From the NCBI GenBank assembly GCA_003255065.1, contig QAOA01006931.1:1403896-1467895 (forward strand): a DNA stretch of 64,000 nt, written 5' to 3'. Below are positions 1 through 13,567 of the stretch, in pieces (positions within the stretch are counted from its first letter, which is position 1; the number at the start of each line of letters is the position of its first letter). This DNA is from Cercis canadensis. Taxonomy: Eukaryota > Streptophyta > Magnoliopsida > Fabales > Fabaceae. Below the pieces are notes generated by a model, which saw nothing but the letters and a program-made list of their open reading frames with translations, did no database searches and was not told the origin of the DNA. Position numbers and translations under genes: made by a program.

Positions 1-125
1 GTTCCCAAAGAGTTCGGATTTGAGGGGATTGATTAAGATAGATATCTGAAAGGAGGAGACGGAAATTTGAATCAATCAGGATAAGAATTAGTAAATATAT
101 TGTTTTCCAATTCTTATGGTTGTGA

Positions 126-194
126 GGGGATGTAGTTCAGATGGTAGAGCGCTTGCTTAGCATGCGAGAGGTACGGGGATCGATACCCCCTCCA
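126..194 (+). tRNA. tRNA-Ala (anticodon AGC), 3' acceptor strand damaged; probable tRNA pseudogene
   Basis: The D arm, anticodon arm and T arm of a plant tRNA-Ala are all present. The anticodon stem is 152-156 paired with 164-168, the loop is 157-163, and the anticodon AGC is at 159-161. The T loop with flanking CGGGG and CCCC is at 174-189. The 5' acceptor strand GGGGATG (126-132) should pair with CATCTCC, but CCCC is followed directly by CTCCA. Four bases (GCAT, end of T stem and start of acceptor 3' strand) appear deleted, so only the tip of the acceptor can pair. The A and B boxes are intact, so it may still be transcribed, but a functional tRNA is unlikely. Confidence 0.8.
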
Positions 195-850
195 TTAATT
201 TTAAGGATTTTTATGTCCTTCTTTTTCGCATATTCTTTTGATTTAAGGCTTTTGGTGAACCTCTTTTTCGCATACTAAAAGTTACGCATGTTGCCTCTTC
301 CCAAATCCAACTTGTGTTTTTCTCAGGTCGTAGCTTGGAGTCAGTAGTTATGGTATTCAGGAAACAGGATTACTAATATGCTAATTCTTCGACGTTGGGC
401 TTATATTTGTTAAAGTGGAATAAGTTTCCCTCAATTCCTTGTTGATATTTGCTTATTTTGTTTGGAATTTGACTAGCAATTGTCTTATTCCGCTTACTAA
501 TTAGTGAATTGATAAGAGAGACAAAAGGGATGATATCGACATATGGTTAAGTTTATGGGAAAATGTAAATTAGATCTAATAATTTACGCTTTCTTTGTTA
601 CAAGAACAAATTAACTCCTGTTTCTACTTAAGGGGAGTTGGATATATCTGCTATCCCTCCTCTAATTTCTTCTTAATTAACCCCTGCCTGTGTCTTGATG
701 GAAATGGGAGAAGAAGGAATTCACCATTGGACAATCGTAATTCAGATCAGCAGGTCTTGCAAATTTATGCCTTCATCCATCAACCATTATCAACACACAT
801 AAATATATTAGATTAGATTAGAATAGACTAAAGTAATAAAAGTATAGTTG
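195..850. other. Spacer between the tRNA relic and the histidine-phosphatase gene
   Basis: No coding region can be supported here. The part nearest 850 is expected to hold the 3' UTR of the minus-strand gene that ends at 851. The first 125 bases of the window likewise show no recognisable gene. Confidence 0.5.
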
Positions 851-1909
851 TTACCATTCCTGGTCGATCAGCATTTCATCTGTCAATCCAAACGCTCTTA
901 ACTCTTGTTCATCGTGATGCATTAGTAAGCTATACCTGTTAATGCCTATTCCAGTTTACATTTCGACAAATTTTGCAAATAAATGTAGGAAATTGGATTT
1001 ACCTTCCACCAAAACCTCTCTCCATAACAAGCATGTTTCCATTGCCCATGTTGTGAAGCCCCTCGAATTGTTGGACGGTCCATTTGTACCACCTCATTAG
1101 AAACACCCGAAGTGTTAGACCGTGTGACACTAACACCAAATTCATCTCCGTGGTTTGTTCTCCAGGTGGCTGAAAACGCCCAATATTAATATCTGTTCTC
1201 AGTGTTTCTCTGAATCCTGTGTTGACAAGTTAAAAACTGGATTGATTGGAAAACACAATGAATATTAGAGAATTAAATAAAATTTACCTGTGATTCTATC
1301 ATAAACATCGGCTGCAGATTCTCCATCAGGAAATCGGTAAAAGAAACGACCATAAAGAGAGCGCATTGTTTTTTCAACTCGCATCTTCTCTCTATTTTGA
1401 AAATTCCCAAAATCTTGTTCTCGAAGACGAGGCTCTTCTCTGAGGCCAGCAATGTTGGAGCGTTGGAATGGACGAGCCAAACACTTCAAAGTTTGAAGGG
1501 CTCTTCTGTAAGGGGAGACATAAAAGTAAAGTTTCCAATCATGAGAGCTGTCTTTCTCAATCACGTCCTTCATCTTCTTCCCAAGTTCCTCTGCTTGTGC
1601 CTTCCCCTTATCGGTGAGACCTATCTTATGGTCAGCGACTCTTGTGTAAGCACTCTCATCTACGTTTCCTTCGCTCTCTCCATGCCGAACCAAGATTATT
1701 CTTCGGGGCCTCGGCGGTGGAACACTGCCGCTGCCGCCTCCCCTTATCAGAGGACTCTTGTCATCATCAAATCTACCATTGTTATTGCCTATTTTGATGC
1801 TCCCTCTCTCTCTTGCTGCCTTTTCATAGCCACAGCATTGGATTCTCATATTGGATCTAACCCATTTTTGTTGACAAAATGGGTAGTATGTGAATGGTAG
1901 CGAAGCCAT
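851..1909 (-). CDS. Histidine phosphatase superfamily (phosphoglycerate mutase-like) protein
   Basis: Three exons on minus: 1909-1288, 1216-1003 and 935-851, giving 306 aa. The start is the ATG at 1909; the frame is open upstream but only through a TTG. Residues 73-82 read LVRHGESEGN, the RHG motif carrying the catalytic phospho-accepting histidine. The second catalytic histidine lies in SHG near residue 237. Conserved neighbours include LTDKG and the PY-R-LQT segment. Family members are metal-independent phosphatases or mutases; this plant subgroup (about 300 aa, basic and Cys/Gly-rich N-terminus) is annotated only as phosphoglycerate mutase-like and is not the glycolytic enzyme. The first 70 residues are poorly structured and could be a targeting region. 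The substrate cannot be told from sequence. Splice sites are canonical and phases consistent. Confidence 0.9.
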
Positions 1910-2656
1910 GAGTTTGCAACTGACTTGCCTCACAGAGCTCAAGTAATAGAAGAAAGGTCCCTAAAATCACATTCCTTTTTTAACTCATGTTAATTTGTTC
2001 CACAATTTATCTGGTGGCCGAGAGGACTGGGGAACACAAGAGTCGTGGTCATTGAGCTTTGCGATGATGGTTGAGAATGACAAGTGCAAACGAGTTATGA
2101 CATAATGAATTCAGGTATTTGCGGTGGAAATGCTTCATTCACTCTATTCTAATGAGGACCCTTACTCTATGGCAATTTGTACGAGTGGATCAACGGCATT
2201 GACAATTGGCATAGCCTAGGGGAGTGGGGACCATATCGTACGGATAGGGGCCTTGGACTTGGAGGATAACTTGTGGACTGATGGATCTGCGTCTGCGCTT
2301 AAGTTGTTGACATTATTTCATGGGCTTGTAAAGTTATTATTTGGGAACCGAGCCCATTTTCGGTGTTGTTTTCCTCATAAGTGAAGCCCATTTGAATGTT
2401 GAAAAGAAGATTTCAAGTTGATATTATTGGGCTATTAATGCAATTTTATGTGAAGGTATGCTAAAGAAAAGCATTACAGGAGTGGAGTTCCGAGTTCCCC
2501 CCCTTGATCTCTTTCTCGAAGGTAATTTGTTGAATCATCTTTTAAGTGCACAAGTAGTGGCTTTGGAAGCATGAGCAGTATCTATGAGGGATTAAAGGAG
2601 CTTCAAACTTGGTCAACACCTCTGAGAGTGGAAAATTGACGCTTCTTAGTGGGAGC

Positions 2657-2690
2657 GTGAATAGTGAATAGTGAATAGTGAATAGTGAAT
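2657..2690. repeat. Heptamer tandem repeat (GTGAATA) x about 4.9
   Basis: Five perfect consecutive units of GTGAATA, the last one lacking a base. It is a simple tandem repeat in intergenic sequence. Confidence 0.95.
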
Positions 2691-4196
2691 CGTGGAGGAG
2701 AACACAATGAACACCGACGGTCGTTTTGTTTTACATCTTACTTCCATCCTCTTTCCCCCAACCATTTTTATTTTAACATAAATAATAATATTAAAAAAAA
2801 ACGAAAGGCTTTGTCAAGCAGCCGTCACTGACTAGAAAAAATTAGCTTTCAACTTGGAACTTTAAAGAAAAGTACAAGAGTTCCAAAATAAAAATAAAAA
2901 GGGTAGCTTTCAGTAGATTAGTCTCCTACAGAAATGGTTCGCATAATAATCCCAATGACGAAAGCTAAAGAAAGGCGTTGGCCAAAGTTATTTGCAGAGA
3001 AAGATTAATGTATAGAAATAGATTAAGGATGCGTGCAAGCTCCATCAACTTAATTATAGAATAAAGATGCACGAAGTATGTACGTATTCTATGTGGAATT
3101 AGAAGAACTCATGATTGGGGAGCAGATTAATATTAACTGTTAAATTAATTCAATGGGATGGAAGACAAGAAGATTTGAACAAATTTGTTTATTTTGGGTT
3201 TTATCATATGTTTTGACTTCAGTCTTTGTCGGTGAGTGCGACTAGCTCATGTTTCGTGCCACTCTCGGGAAATAACCGCTACCATCTCATCTCATGCACC
3301 CCCCAACATATACATCTTGTTACTTATACACCTTTTTGCCTACCCTTGTTTTACACACAAGTCACAACACATCGTATTTCACATATATAACTAACTAAAC
3401 TTGCCATTATGATTGTAATAATACATCTTTAGTCAAGTAACCCAAGTTGATCAAGTCCAACAACGTAGAGACAAATTTGTTGTATGCTTCCAAAACTTGG
3501 GGAGTATTATTTAAGATAACTCGTTGAATGGGTAAACTAGCCCAATATTCCAATAGATATGTATGGTTCTCTTTTTGCTCATACAATGTCTTTCTTTCAA
3601 CAACTGTGTTCTGTCATTTTTTCAGATCAGTTAATAATTAATATCCCCAGGTGATTATCAAAGAAAAAGGAAAAAGAAAACGATCTACATATGATATTTG
3701 TTTCACCACATATATAATTCTAAAAATATGGTAAAAAGGGTTTCCTTGGTTGTGTTGTCCATTGAGAAAAGAAATAGGAAGGGAGGATTTGACAAATATT
3801 CCATGTGTCAGAGCTTGTGTTGGCGGCAGTTTGGTAGGATATATATATATCCAACTCCAAAGTACACATCAACAAGGAGGCAGGGAAGAGGCATCAGCCA
3901 TGGGCATGGGTGTGCTGAGTGGTGACCACTCGTCACTTTGCCGGAACCTAAATAGCTAAATACTTTTTAGATAAGGTTCTAGTTCTAGTGTTGTATCAAT
4001 ACTGGTCCACCCTTCACTCTATGCTAATACCATAATCATAAATATACTACGTCTCCCTCCAGTCCTCATTACCAAGAGTTGATATATATAGTTATTGAAA
4101 TTAAAAAATAAACGTGCAATTGTGATTTTTGTGTATCAATGGCAAAAGGCTAAAAATATATATATAGTTAAAAGTCATTTTTCATTTTTATAATTA

Positions 4197-4282
4197 ATAA
4201 TTAGTATTAGTTAAGAGTGTGGATAGAAGGAGAANATAATTAGTATTAGTTAGGAGACTAGGAGTGTGGATAGAGGGAGAAT
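4197..4282. repeat. Imperfect tandem duplication of about 40 bp, with an N at the junction
   Basis: Two adjacent copies share AATTAGTATTAGTTA followed by GAGTGTGGATAGA. The second copy carries a short insertion. The N at 4235 lies exactly between the copies, so an assembly or base-calling problem is possible. Confidence 0.8.
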
Positions 4283-4524
4283 ATATAAACAGAGAGTTGG
4301 AGTTAGGAAAGAAAACATTCAATTATGGGTGTTTTAAAATAAATAAATAAATAAAAATGTAAGTTTAGGGGTCCCGTGACTACTGTACCTAAAAATCATA
4401 CTAGAGCCACATGGTTCACCTTTGTCTCCCCATATTTCAAACCCCTTTTCCCCACTTTCTTAAATTAATTTTCCAATTACACATGTTGGTTGGTTCCCCA
4501 CATTTGTTGTGGTTGCATCAAACG

Positions 4525-4549
4525 TATATATATATATATATATATATAT
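4525..4549. repeat. TA microsatellite
   Basis: Uninterrupted TA dinucleotides, about 12 units. Confidence 0.95.
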
Positions 4550-5470
4550 GTAGTCCAGATTTTCTTCTTCTTTTAACATCTAAATTAAGATTCTCAATAT
4601 AAAGATAATTCTTAGGAGAACTATATGTTTGGTGCATGTTACAACTCTTTAAAGTTATTAAATTATTTTATTCATGGCAAAATGGCTTTTATGTCTTCCT
4701 CCCATCGAAAAATGGTAAAAGGGCTAAAAAAAATGTGGCAGAGGCAAACTCAAGTTAAAAAGATCAAAATAATTAATGAGTGCATGGACCGAAGGCAGTC
4801 TATTTTCTGTCCCCTTAGGCAACGTGCTTGATTCCTTCACTTTTAGACATGATACCTCAAATCCGTGCATTGCCCTTTAAATAAATTTGCACTTTTAGGC
4901 AATGTGGAAGAATGCTTTTCGCTACACATTTTACATATGCAAATGCTACTAGATTATAAAACAGGTTCTTACCCTTTTATTTATTTATTTATTTTGTTAA
5001 AAAAAAAGGTGATATTAATTTTTCTTAGTTAAGGAATTATATATATTTATATGGAAAATGGATTCTTTCTCTTTCAGCTTCTTAGTTATTTTTTAAGGAA
5101 GGAGTACGCTTGTGTTTTTGTCTCTTAAGTGCCATCAAGTCTTAGTAGAATTTGATACGCACTCAAAAAGAAATTGATGAAAAAAGGGCCAATTTTGATG
5201 GAGGAGTGATAGTAATTAATTTGTTTAGGGAATTAAAGGGGCATCTATTGGATATTGACAGTGCAATGGTCTATTCTAAGAACAAAAACGGGGCTGAACC
5301 ATTGGATGTTTGCATTTACAAATTAATGAAAAGCAAAGCCATTTTAACGGCCATCAACTCAAAGAATTTATGTAATGTAATTGGGAGTATTTGCTATTTG
5401 TGTTAATGGGAATTGAAGGTGGCCCCCTCACACTTTTTGTTTTCATGTGGGGCCATCCCGTCTTAAGGCT

Positions 5471-5485
5471 CTCACACACACACAG

Positions 5486-5518
<33 letters not shown>

Positions 5519-5520
5519 TA
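5471..5520. repeat. Compound CA/TA microsatellite
   Basis: A short CA run is followed by about 14 TA units and a degenerate TAATATA tail. Confidence 0.9.
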
Positions 5521-8500
5521 TATTTGGAGCCAATTTGCTTTTATTTATGCTTCCATATTGTCCCATTCATACAAGTGGGAAACAGTGAACAAAAACAGAA
5601 ATCTGAATATATATATATATATATTAATCAGTGAGAATTTTGTGCTTCAGTTGGGCTGGGTAGTACTAGTGGGTAAGATGAAAGATGGATAAGTTTAACA
5701 TATTTGACTCACTTTAACTAATGATTAACAGAATACTTATAACTGCAATTTATATGTTTAAAGCGTTAACTAATTGATATTAATTTGGTAATGAAGAGAG
5801 AAGACCTGTCACCCATTATATATTATTGGATAACTGATTAAGGAGAGGGATCTTGTGGTGCATGGACGACTAGCTAGGAACGATGATCATCAACAATGGA
5901 ATTAAGTATATATATGTATTACTTGATCCCAAAATAAAATCATATCTAGGCAATTGTGGCTCAGACTTTAATAATTAATTGCAATGAAGTAACAAGTTTG
6001 ATGGCCAATGAAAGTAGCATTTAGGAATGCCTAAGAAATTAGTTTTATTAATGAGGGGTTTGAATAATTTTTAAATTTAAATCTTTATTTTTGTTTTCAT
6101 TATCATATAAAAGAAAAAAAAAATCGCTATTCATTCATTTCTAGATAGTTAAAAGGCTTATTGGTAGTTTTAGTTCTTCTATTTTATTGATTCCTATGAG
6201 TCAGTATCCTATTTTTAAAAGTGAATGATTTAGTCATAATATTTTACTAAGTTTATCAGTTTTAGTTCTCTCGTTAGTCAACCTAATGGTATATTGACGT
6301 GACATAAAAAAATTAGCTTTTTTTTTATTGTTATCATGCTAATATGGCATAAAAAAATAAATTTTATAATTATTTAAGCATAATTATTTTTAAATAACTA
6401 TTTTAATTTTTTTTCATAAAATACAAGCATATAAAAAAAAATTCAGATTTTTCAAATTAATTTCATGCAAAATTCTACCAAAATTTTAGATTTTTTTTTT
6501 ATAAAGTTCAAACACTCAAAAAAAAATTTCATTTACCCAACAAGCCTAGTTAAAAACTACTAAACCTTAAAAAATAAAAATGAGGTTCATGTGCCTAAAT
6601 GCACCTCACTGGTCTTGGTTACATTTACCCACCCCACCTAGTGACCTAGCTAAGGCAAATTGACTACAACTATTAAGAGTATATATATGGTGCATGGCTA
6701 AGGGTGATGGTGTTGGTGAATTAATTGATTGGGGCATAATGATAAAGAATGGAATAATTATTTTAAGGATTAGGTGATGTAGATGCAGCAATGTGAGAGT
6801 GAGTCGCGGTTTGATCCCTGATTGAAAAAAATAGAAGGTGCATGCTTTTGTGTTGGGTGCTCCGTCCCACTGAACAGCCATTGCTCTGCTCTCGTCCCTC
6901 CTACCTATTTCAACAATAACATATATGATATAGCTATGCTGCTATGTAAGCTAGCATAGGAATAGGTTGGTCCTAGCACTATTATTATGCCACAGCAAAC
7001 AGCAAAGGTATATAATAAAGTATTAATTAACAGTTTTTAAATTTAATTATGTAATAGCAAATATGGAGTATGAGGACCACTCTATCTGATGCATGGCTAT
7101 GCGTATGCCCCCCATAGTTACAAGTTTCAAACTTGTTGAAAAGAGCGCCCTGCTGTGAATCATGCCTCAGACCTGAGCAGCTTCTTACACGCACACACAA
7201 ATACAATCCCCCCGCCTTTTGTGGAATCCCTAATTACTAATTCACTTTCAAAACCACACTTCCCCTTTCCGTACACTCCTATTTCTCTCTCTATCTCTCT
7301 CTCTCTACCTTTTGCCTTTTGCATTCTTAATTTTTTCTTCTCTAGGTGCCTAGCTGCATTTTTCATTTTCTAAGGTAAGATATTAGATATGGTACGCCAA
7401 TGAGCCTCCTCCATTTCTCATCTCCCGCTCTCAATGCCACAACACAAGCCACTCATATAAGTTAAGGGTTTGTAAACCTTTCTTTAAGAAAAAACAAAAA
7501 TCAACGGTAGTAGGAATTGGGTGGTGTTGCTTAATGCTTAGCGGGGAGGGAGTAACAAAGCATGCGCAGGGGTGCGTACTGCACCCACCCCCCACACGAT
7601 CAGATTCGGAGAAAGTACAAAGCTGGCTGAGAAGCGCAAAAGCAAGCTGACGTCATCCTGGTGTAGGGTAAGGAAAGGAGAGAGAGAAAGAAATTTGGCA
7701 AGCGGCGGAGAAAGCTCCGTTCCAGGACCACCTGCTTTTAACAGACAAATATTAAAGCTTTGCTCGCCATTCTCCAAAACCCACTCTCATTCTCTGCGCG
7801 TCTCATTTAATTGAATTGTGTACTACTAACTAAGCCCTCTTTGCTTCTCTCCACTCTCCATGTTGTCACGTGCGATGCAAGAAAAACCCAACAACACACT
7901 TATAACTTTATAAGCTCGGAAATGAATTAGCAAAAAAAAAAATACGTGTAATATATTTGGCCAAGTTATTGTTGAAAAACTCCTTAATTTAACACATGGA
8001 ATAAGACCCATGGACAGAATGTTACACATGAATAAAGTTATATTCATATTCATTCATGGGAATTGAGAAATGCTTTTTCAATGTGAAAACAAAGTGGACG
8101 TACGTGATAAAAATCAAACACGCTTGAGATGCTGTTTTTGTTTGAAACATACTTGATTAAGATATGGGGATGCTTTGCATTCATTTATAACTTGTTCTTA
8201 TAGGACAAGCTTCATTTATACCCCTACTAACAGATCTTGAAGACTTAATCATTTTGAACTTGATGCGCTTCTATCAATTTTAAGGAATTCCAAAGCGAAA
8301 TAGATCAAAATGCAAAGATGGCTTCGGTTTTAAATTGGAAATGAGTTTCTATTTGTTTTTTTTTTTTTATAAAAAAAAGATAGATTGCCCACAGTTTTGG
8401 TGCATAAGCAACAATGTTTATCTTTGTTTACTTATAAAAAAAAATGTTTATCTTTGTTTAGTATGTTAATAAACCCACTATATTGACCTTGTAAAAAAAT

Positions 8501-8920
8501 GGTGGCAAAGAAAAAAACCTTTCAAATAAGTGGTTATCGTAGGAGACGTTTCATTTTTATATCTCAAAGGAGACGTCTTGAAGGTTTGTTTAATCGTTAA
8601 TAATATTTATATCTCAAATGATGAAGTTGACAAGTTTTGAATTTTGAAGATGATATTGGAATGGAAACTAGGTCTAAATTGCATTAGAGAAAAGAATAAA
8701 GTAAGTGGTGTGGTTTGGTGCAATAAAAAACAAAGTTTAATAGGCGTTGCATTGACTTTTGAGTTTGACTCATATATGTATTGGCGTTGCAGTAAGTGTG
8801 AAGTGTGAAGAGTGTAGAGTGTAGAGTACGAAGGAAGAAGCTGAGGTGAGTAAGGAGGCGCGTGAAGTGGGGAGGCATATTTGGAACAATAAATAAAAAG
8901 AAAAAGATGCGGTCCCATGC

Positions 8921-8928
8921 AAAATGCA

Positions 8929-8969
<41 letters not shown>
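8921..8969. repeat. Heptamer tandem repeat (AAAATGG) x 7
   Basis: Seven consecutive heptamers; the first reads AAAATGC and the other six AAAATGG. Confidence 0.95.
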
Positions 8970-10410
8970 GTGGAGTGCTTTAAAAGAGCAATTAATAAGA
9001 ATTAGATGGGCAAAGATTGGACCACCTCATATCAATATCTCATCTCACGCTCAGTCCCTTATTTTAGTAACATTTTACACAAACCCACCCTAGGCGCATC
9101 TATTCTTTTCACTCTCTATTCCTTCTCTCGAATTTCCCAACTCATCACAGGGAAGAAGGAACTCATAATACAACACCACCAATCTCTCTCCCTTGAATTG
9201 AATTTCTAGGTACACAACACACAAGATAGAAAAATTGAGGGGTAGGACTAGGAGTAGGACCCACCAACTCTACAAGATGATCCCACCCAAACAGAAGCCT
9301 CACTGAAACTCATCTGAAAAAGCCTGGAAAAGGCTCCTACTTAGGAATGACTTATCGGGATTCGTTCCCCTTCCCTACAAAGATCTCCCTCCTTAAAAAC
9401 CCCTTTTATTTATTTTTTATTTTTTTAATTCCTCCCAACGAATAACAGATTCTTGTGGTATAATTATGGGTTTCGAGGACTTTAAAAACAAGGTTTTGGA
9501 AAAAATCATGATTTTAGTAAACAGGGAGCAAACTCATGTGGCGGCTTGTAGTTTATGTACCAGAGAGAGTACCAGGCAAAGGACGATCATTACTTTCTGT
9601 TGCTCCTGCCCCTTCCTAACCTTAAGTACTTTGTAGACACCTACAACCTCAGTTTTATATCTGACAATATATATATTCTAATTTTTTATATATATATATA
9701 TTTTCTTGACTGTAGTCATTTATTTTTTTAAAATAAAATATAATATCTGGGTTACAAATAATTGAGGGAATTTGCTTATTATCTTTTGTACGAAGTCTAT
9801 TTTGGTTGTATTTATATCTTGGTGCATTGACCCACTTTGTGTTAGAGAGAGAAAGAGGGGAGAGGCATATATGAAATGATGATCATGGCATGAAGGTCAT
9901 CATCAACCCCTGTCTGATCTTCTATTTCTGAGGAGGTATATCTCATCTTTCTTCCTAGGTTGGTTTCCATGGTACACCATGTTGGCTTATTAACAGAACA
10001 AGTCTGAGAAAAAGGAACTCTCCCACTTCCTCTCCAATTTACCATCATCATCAAGTTGTCTCCACCGAGCACTACCATCAGCACCACCACTACCACCACC
10101 ACCTCCAACCAATCTATCTACTATACTCCACTCTCCATTACGGTAAGATCTTCCTGTCTGTCCATTTTCCACAGAAACAAGCAAAATACTCGATTCCTTC
10201 ATTTTTCTTGCTTTCTATTTTAAGTCTCCCATTTCTAAGAATCTGGTATCGATCTCCTTTTGTGGTTTAGTGGAGGGTTTCTGGGTTCTATTGTGGGAGA
10301 CTCCAACTCCATCGATCCTCATGAAATTTGAGCCGGGTCAAAAAATATAACAACTTGCAAAATAAGAAACCGATCCAAAGCAGAAGAAGAAGAAAGCAAA
10401 GTGGGGTTTC

Positions 10411-13400
10411 ATGGCTCGACAGCTGTGTGAAGATAAATCGAGGGATATGGTATCATCATCAGCTGGATTCTGCTACTCGGATGTATCATCAGGTTCAGGT
10501 AACCCAAGGATTCAAACCCAGATGGTGAACCAGATCCAAGGCTTTGTCTCCGTCTCCGACTCCGACCCAGACATGTACAACCTCAGCACAGGCATGGAGA
10601 TGATAGGGTTTTCCAAGAATCTACAGCAACAGACTGACACTAACCCTGTGATTTGGAAGAGTTTCTTCGCCAAACCTGGCCCCTCCTCCTCTTCCAAGAC
10701 CACCAATTTCTATCAGCATCAGCAGGAGTATCATAAACCAGATTTCACATCTGGGATTTCCGAAACGAGCAGCGACAATCTAATAGTTGCGCCTCATGAC
10801 CCTGCCCCTTGGCAAGACAACAGATTATTAGTTGATGATTCATCTTTGAGGTGTGTGTTCCCTTGCGAAGGAAATGAAAGGCCTAGTCAAGGCCTTTCAC
10901 TCTCTCTTAGTTCAACCAATCCTTCAAGTATTGGGTTACAATCTTTCGAACTCAGGCAAACTAATCATCACCTGCAGCACCAACATGATTTTGTTTCTTC
11001 AACTTGTAGAGATGGTTTCTTCGGAAAAATGGCCAACACTCAACAGCAACAGCAACAACAAATGTTGCAAGATGGGTATTTGGGTAAATCTGCTGCAAAT
11101 ATTTATCATGGACAAGGACATTTCCTGCTCAAAAACTCCAAGTACTTGGTCCCAGCACAGGAGCTTCTGAACGAGTTCTGCAGTCTTGGAACAAAGCCAA
11201 GTGATATATTAAAGCAAAAGTCTCAAAAGAACAAGCAGTGGGAAGAGGATAGCGGAAGCGGTTCCTCAAAGAAGCATGTGCTTAGCTCCTTAGAATTCGT
11301 GGAATTGCAGAAGAGAAAGACAAAGCTGCTTTCGATGCTGGAAGAGGTATATATGTTTCGTTCCAAACCATGTTATTTGCTTCAATTAAAGCTAGAGTTT
11401 TCTGGCGTACTTGCGAATCTTTATCGTCCCCAAAATACGGAAAACATGTAAAGCCCTCTGTCTCTTTACTCCAAGTGAATAATTAGTATCCAAAGTTGAT
11501 AACTTTTTGGTGGAGGTTGATGGGATGGGATTGGATTGGGGTCTTTCGACTTAATTTGATTCCTGAACTAATTGAGCGACTGCGGGCCTTTTTCATTAAT
11601 GCTCGCCTCGTGACAATTTGGGCTTTTCATTTTACCTTGAGAAAACTCTATTCCCTTTTCTTTTCTTGTCATCTTGTTATTAAAAACTGGTTAACCTCTT
11701 CATGATATTTTCTATATATGCTGCTGGGCTGCCTGTTATAACTTCCAAGTGAAAATTTTAAACATTTTTTCTATTATTCTTAAGGTGGACAGAAGATACA
11801 GGCATTACTGTAATCAGATGAAGGCCGTTGTGTCATCGTTTGAAGCAGTGGCTGGGCATGGAGCGGCTGCAGTGTACTCAGCTCTGGCTTTGAAAGCCAT
11901 GTCAAGGCATTTTAGATGTTTGAAAGATGGGATTTTGAGTCAGATTCTGGCGACAAGGAAAGCCATGGGAGAGAAAGACCCAATTGCACCAGGTACAACA
12001 AAGGGTGAGACACCAAGACTGAGAGTCATTGACCAAGCAATCAGACAACAAAGGGCCTTCCAGCAAATGAGCATGATGGAAAGCCATCCATGGAGACCCC
12101 AACGTGGCCTTCCTGAGAGATCCGTCTCCGTTCTTCGAGCATGGCTTTTCGAGCATTTTCTCCACCCGTAAGATATCTCTTCTCTTTCTCTCTCTTTTCT
12201 GTTTTGCTCCTAGATTCAAGTCCCATTATAAGTAAGCAACAAAATAGATTTTGTCAAAGAATCAATGTTTTCTCCAATGGAAAAAAGAAAACAACAAGTG
12301 GCAGTTGATGGTACTGTAACTTTCTCATGTGTAGAATCTCAATCATTTATGCTTGCAACAAAAACTATGCTACATTCTGCTAGTTTCTGTGCATCATCAT
12401 TTAGATTCCATCTTTTCGGTTTTTGTCATATTATTTTCAATCATTTTAGTTAGTTTCTTTTATGGATGGATAAATATAAGCTTTGGTCCTCTCTCTCCTC
12501 TTATTACCTTTTTGCGTGTTGAATTCTTCTTCGTAGGACCCCTTCCCATTCTCCCATTCCCTCTATGCATCTGTCATTACCATGGAAGGTCAGACCTTTT
12601 TGCGTGAAACTCTTGCAGGTACCCAAGCGATGTTGATAAACATATTTTAGCCCGCCAAACCGGTCTCTCAAGAAGCCAGGTACCTCCATTTCTTCTATTA
12701 ACTTACTCTTTTGATGTTTAAAGAGATTAAGAAAAGGGGCAGACCTAGGCCTAGCTTGTTGTAATTTCACAATTTAATACTCTAGCTAGCTATAACAGAA
12801 CATATTTCTAAGATCAGGTGTATGTTATTTTATTAATAATTATTATATATATGTACGTCATATGAGAAAAGAGAACCCCGTTTGGTGACACATATGTTTC
12901 AACACAGGTATCAAATTGGTTTATTAATGCAAGGGTGAGACTGTGGAAGCCAATGGTGGAAGAAATGTACTTGGAAGAAGTGAAGGAGCGTGAAAACAAC
13001 ATGGCTTCCTCGGAGGGGGTCACCGATCCCGAAGACAATAATCAGAATATTGTGCAAAACCCATCCTTAAATCGACCTGCAGATGAGAAGCCGACACCTG
13101 ATCGACTCGTACGAATTGACTCGGAGTGTGTATCCTCCATCATCAATAACTCATCAGATCACAAAGATGACCCAATTGCAAAGAGCAGTAAAACCCTCCA
13201 AAACCACCATCATATCCAGCAAGACCAATGCTTGGGGCGAGTCACAGACACGTTTGGTTCCATGGAGCTTGATTTTTCATCATACAATACTAGTCACCAC
13301 TCAGCAGGCATGGTTTCCTACACCAATGAGAATGCCAACCAGAATTTCAACGCCAGTGGTGTGTCGCTGACGCTAGGGTTACAGCAACATGGTGGAAGCG

Positions 13401-13567
13401 GGGTGAGCTTGGCTTTCCCACCACCCACTCACAGTTCACTCTTCTACCCAAGGGAGCAAATGGAAGATTGTCAACCAGTTCAGTACTCGCTTTTGGACGG
13501 CGAAGGACAAAATCTTCCCTACAGAAATTTGATGGGGGCACAGTTGCTGCATGATTTGGCAGGATAG
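10411..13567 (+). CDS. BEL1: BEL1-type TALE/BELL homeodomain transcription factor
   Basis: Four exons: 10411-11346, 11785-12167, 12619-12679 and 12908-13567, giving 679 aa. The 61-bp third exon inside the homeodomain is typical of BELL genes. Features in order are an N-terminal MVNQIQGF motif, the ZIBEL-type motif GLSLSLSS near residue 170, a poly-Gln run, the SKY box ([18 protein letters not shown]) near residue 242, the BELL domain across the first intron (about 285-370), and the homeodomain (about 417-479) with the three-residue PYP loop and helix 3 [13 protein letters not shown] second ZIBEL-like VSLTLGLQ lies near the C-terminus. The end ([15 protein letters not shown]) matches what I recall of Arabidopsis BEL1, supporting orthology rather than another BLH. 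BEL1 partners with KNOX and MADS proteins in the nucleus to specify ovule integument identity. Confidence 0.96.

Larger units (their letters stand above)
1910..10410. other. 8.5-kb gene-free region upstream of BEL1
   Basis: No protein gene is visible on either strand. It holds microsatellites, heptamer repeats (2657-2690, 8921-8969), an imperfect direct repeat (4197-4282), and an AT-rich stretch at 6130-6560 that resembles worn transposon sequence but has no ends I can define. CT-rich leader-like stretches at 7250-7340 and 9100-9210, the second followed by a good GTACAC-type donor, could be untranslated exons of BEL1. A further candidate donor (GTAAGA, near 10142) lies close to the BEL1 start. 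These are guesses from base composition. Confidence 0.45.

Noticed and set aside
1397-1900. 167-codon plus-strand ORF
   Set aside because: Antisense shadow of the histidine-phosphatase first exon.
6130-6560. Possible old LTR or other transposon sequence
   Set aside because: Composition and phrases are suggestive, but no terminal repeats, primer site or target duplication could be found.
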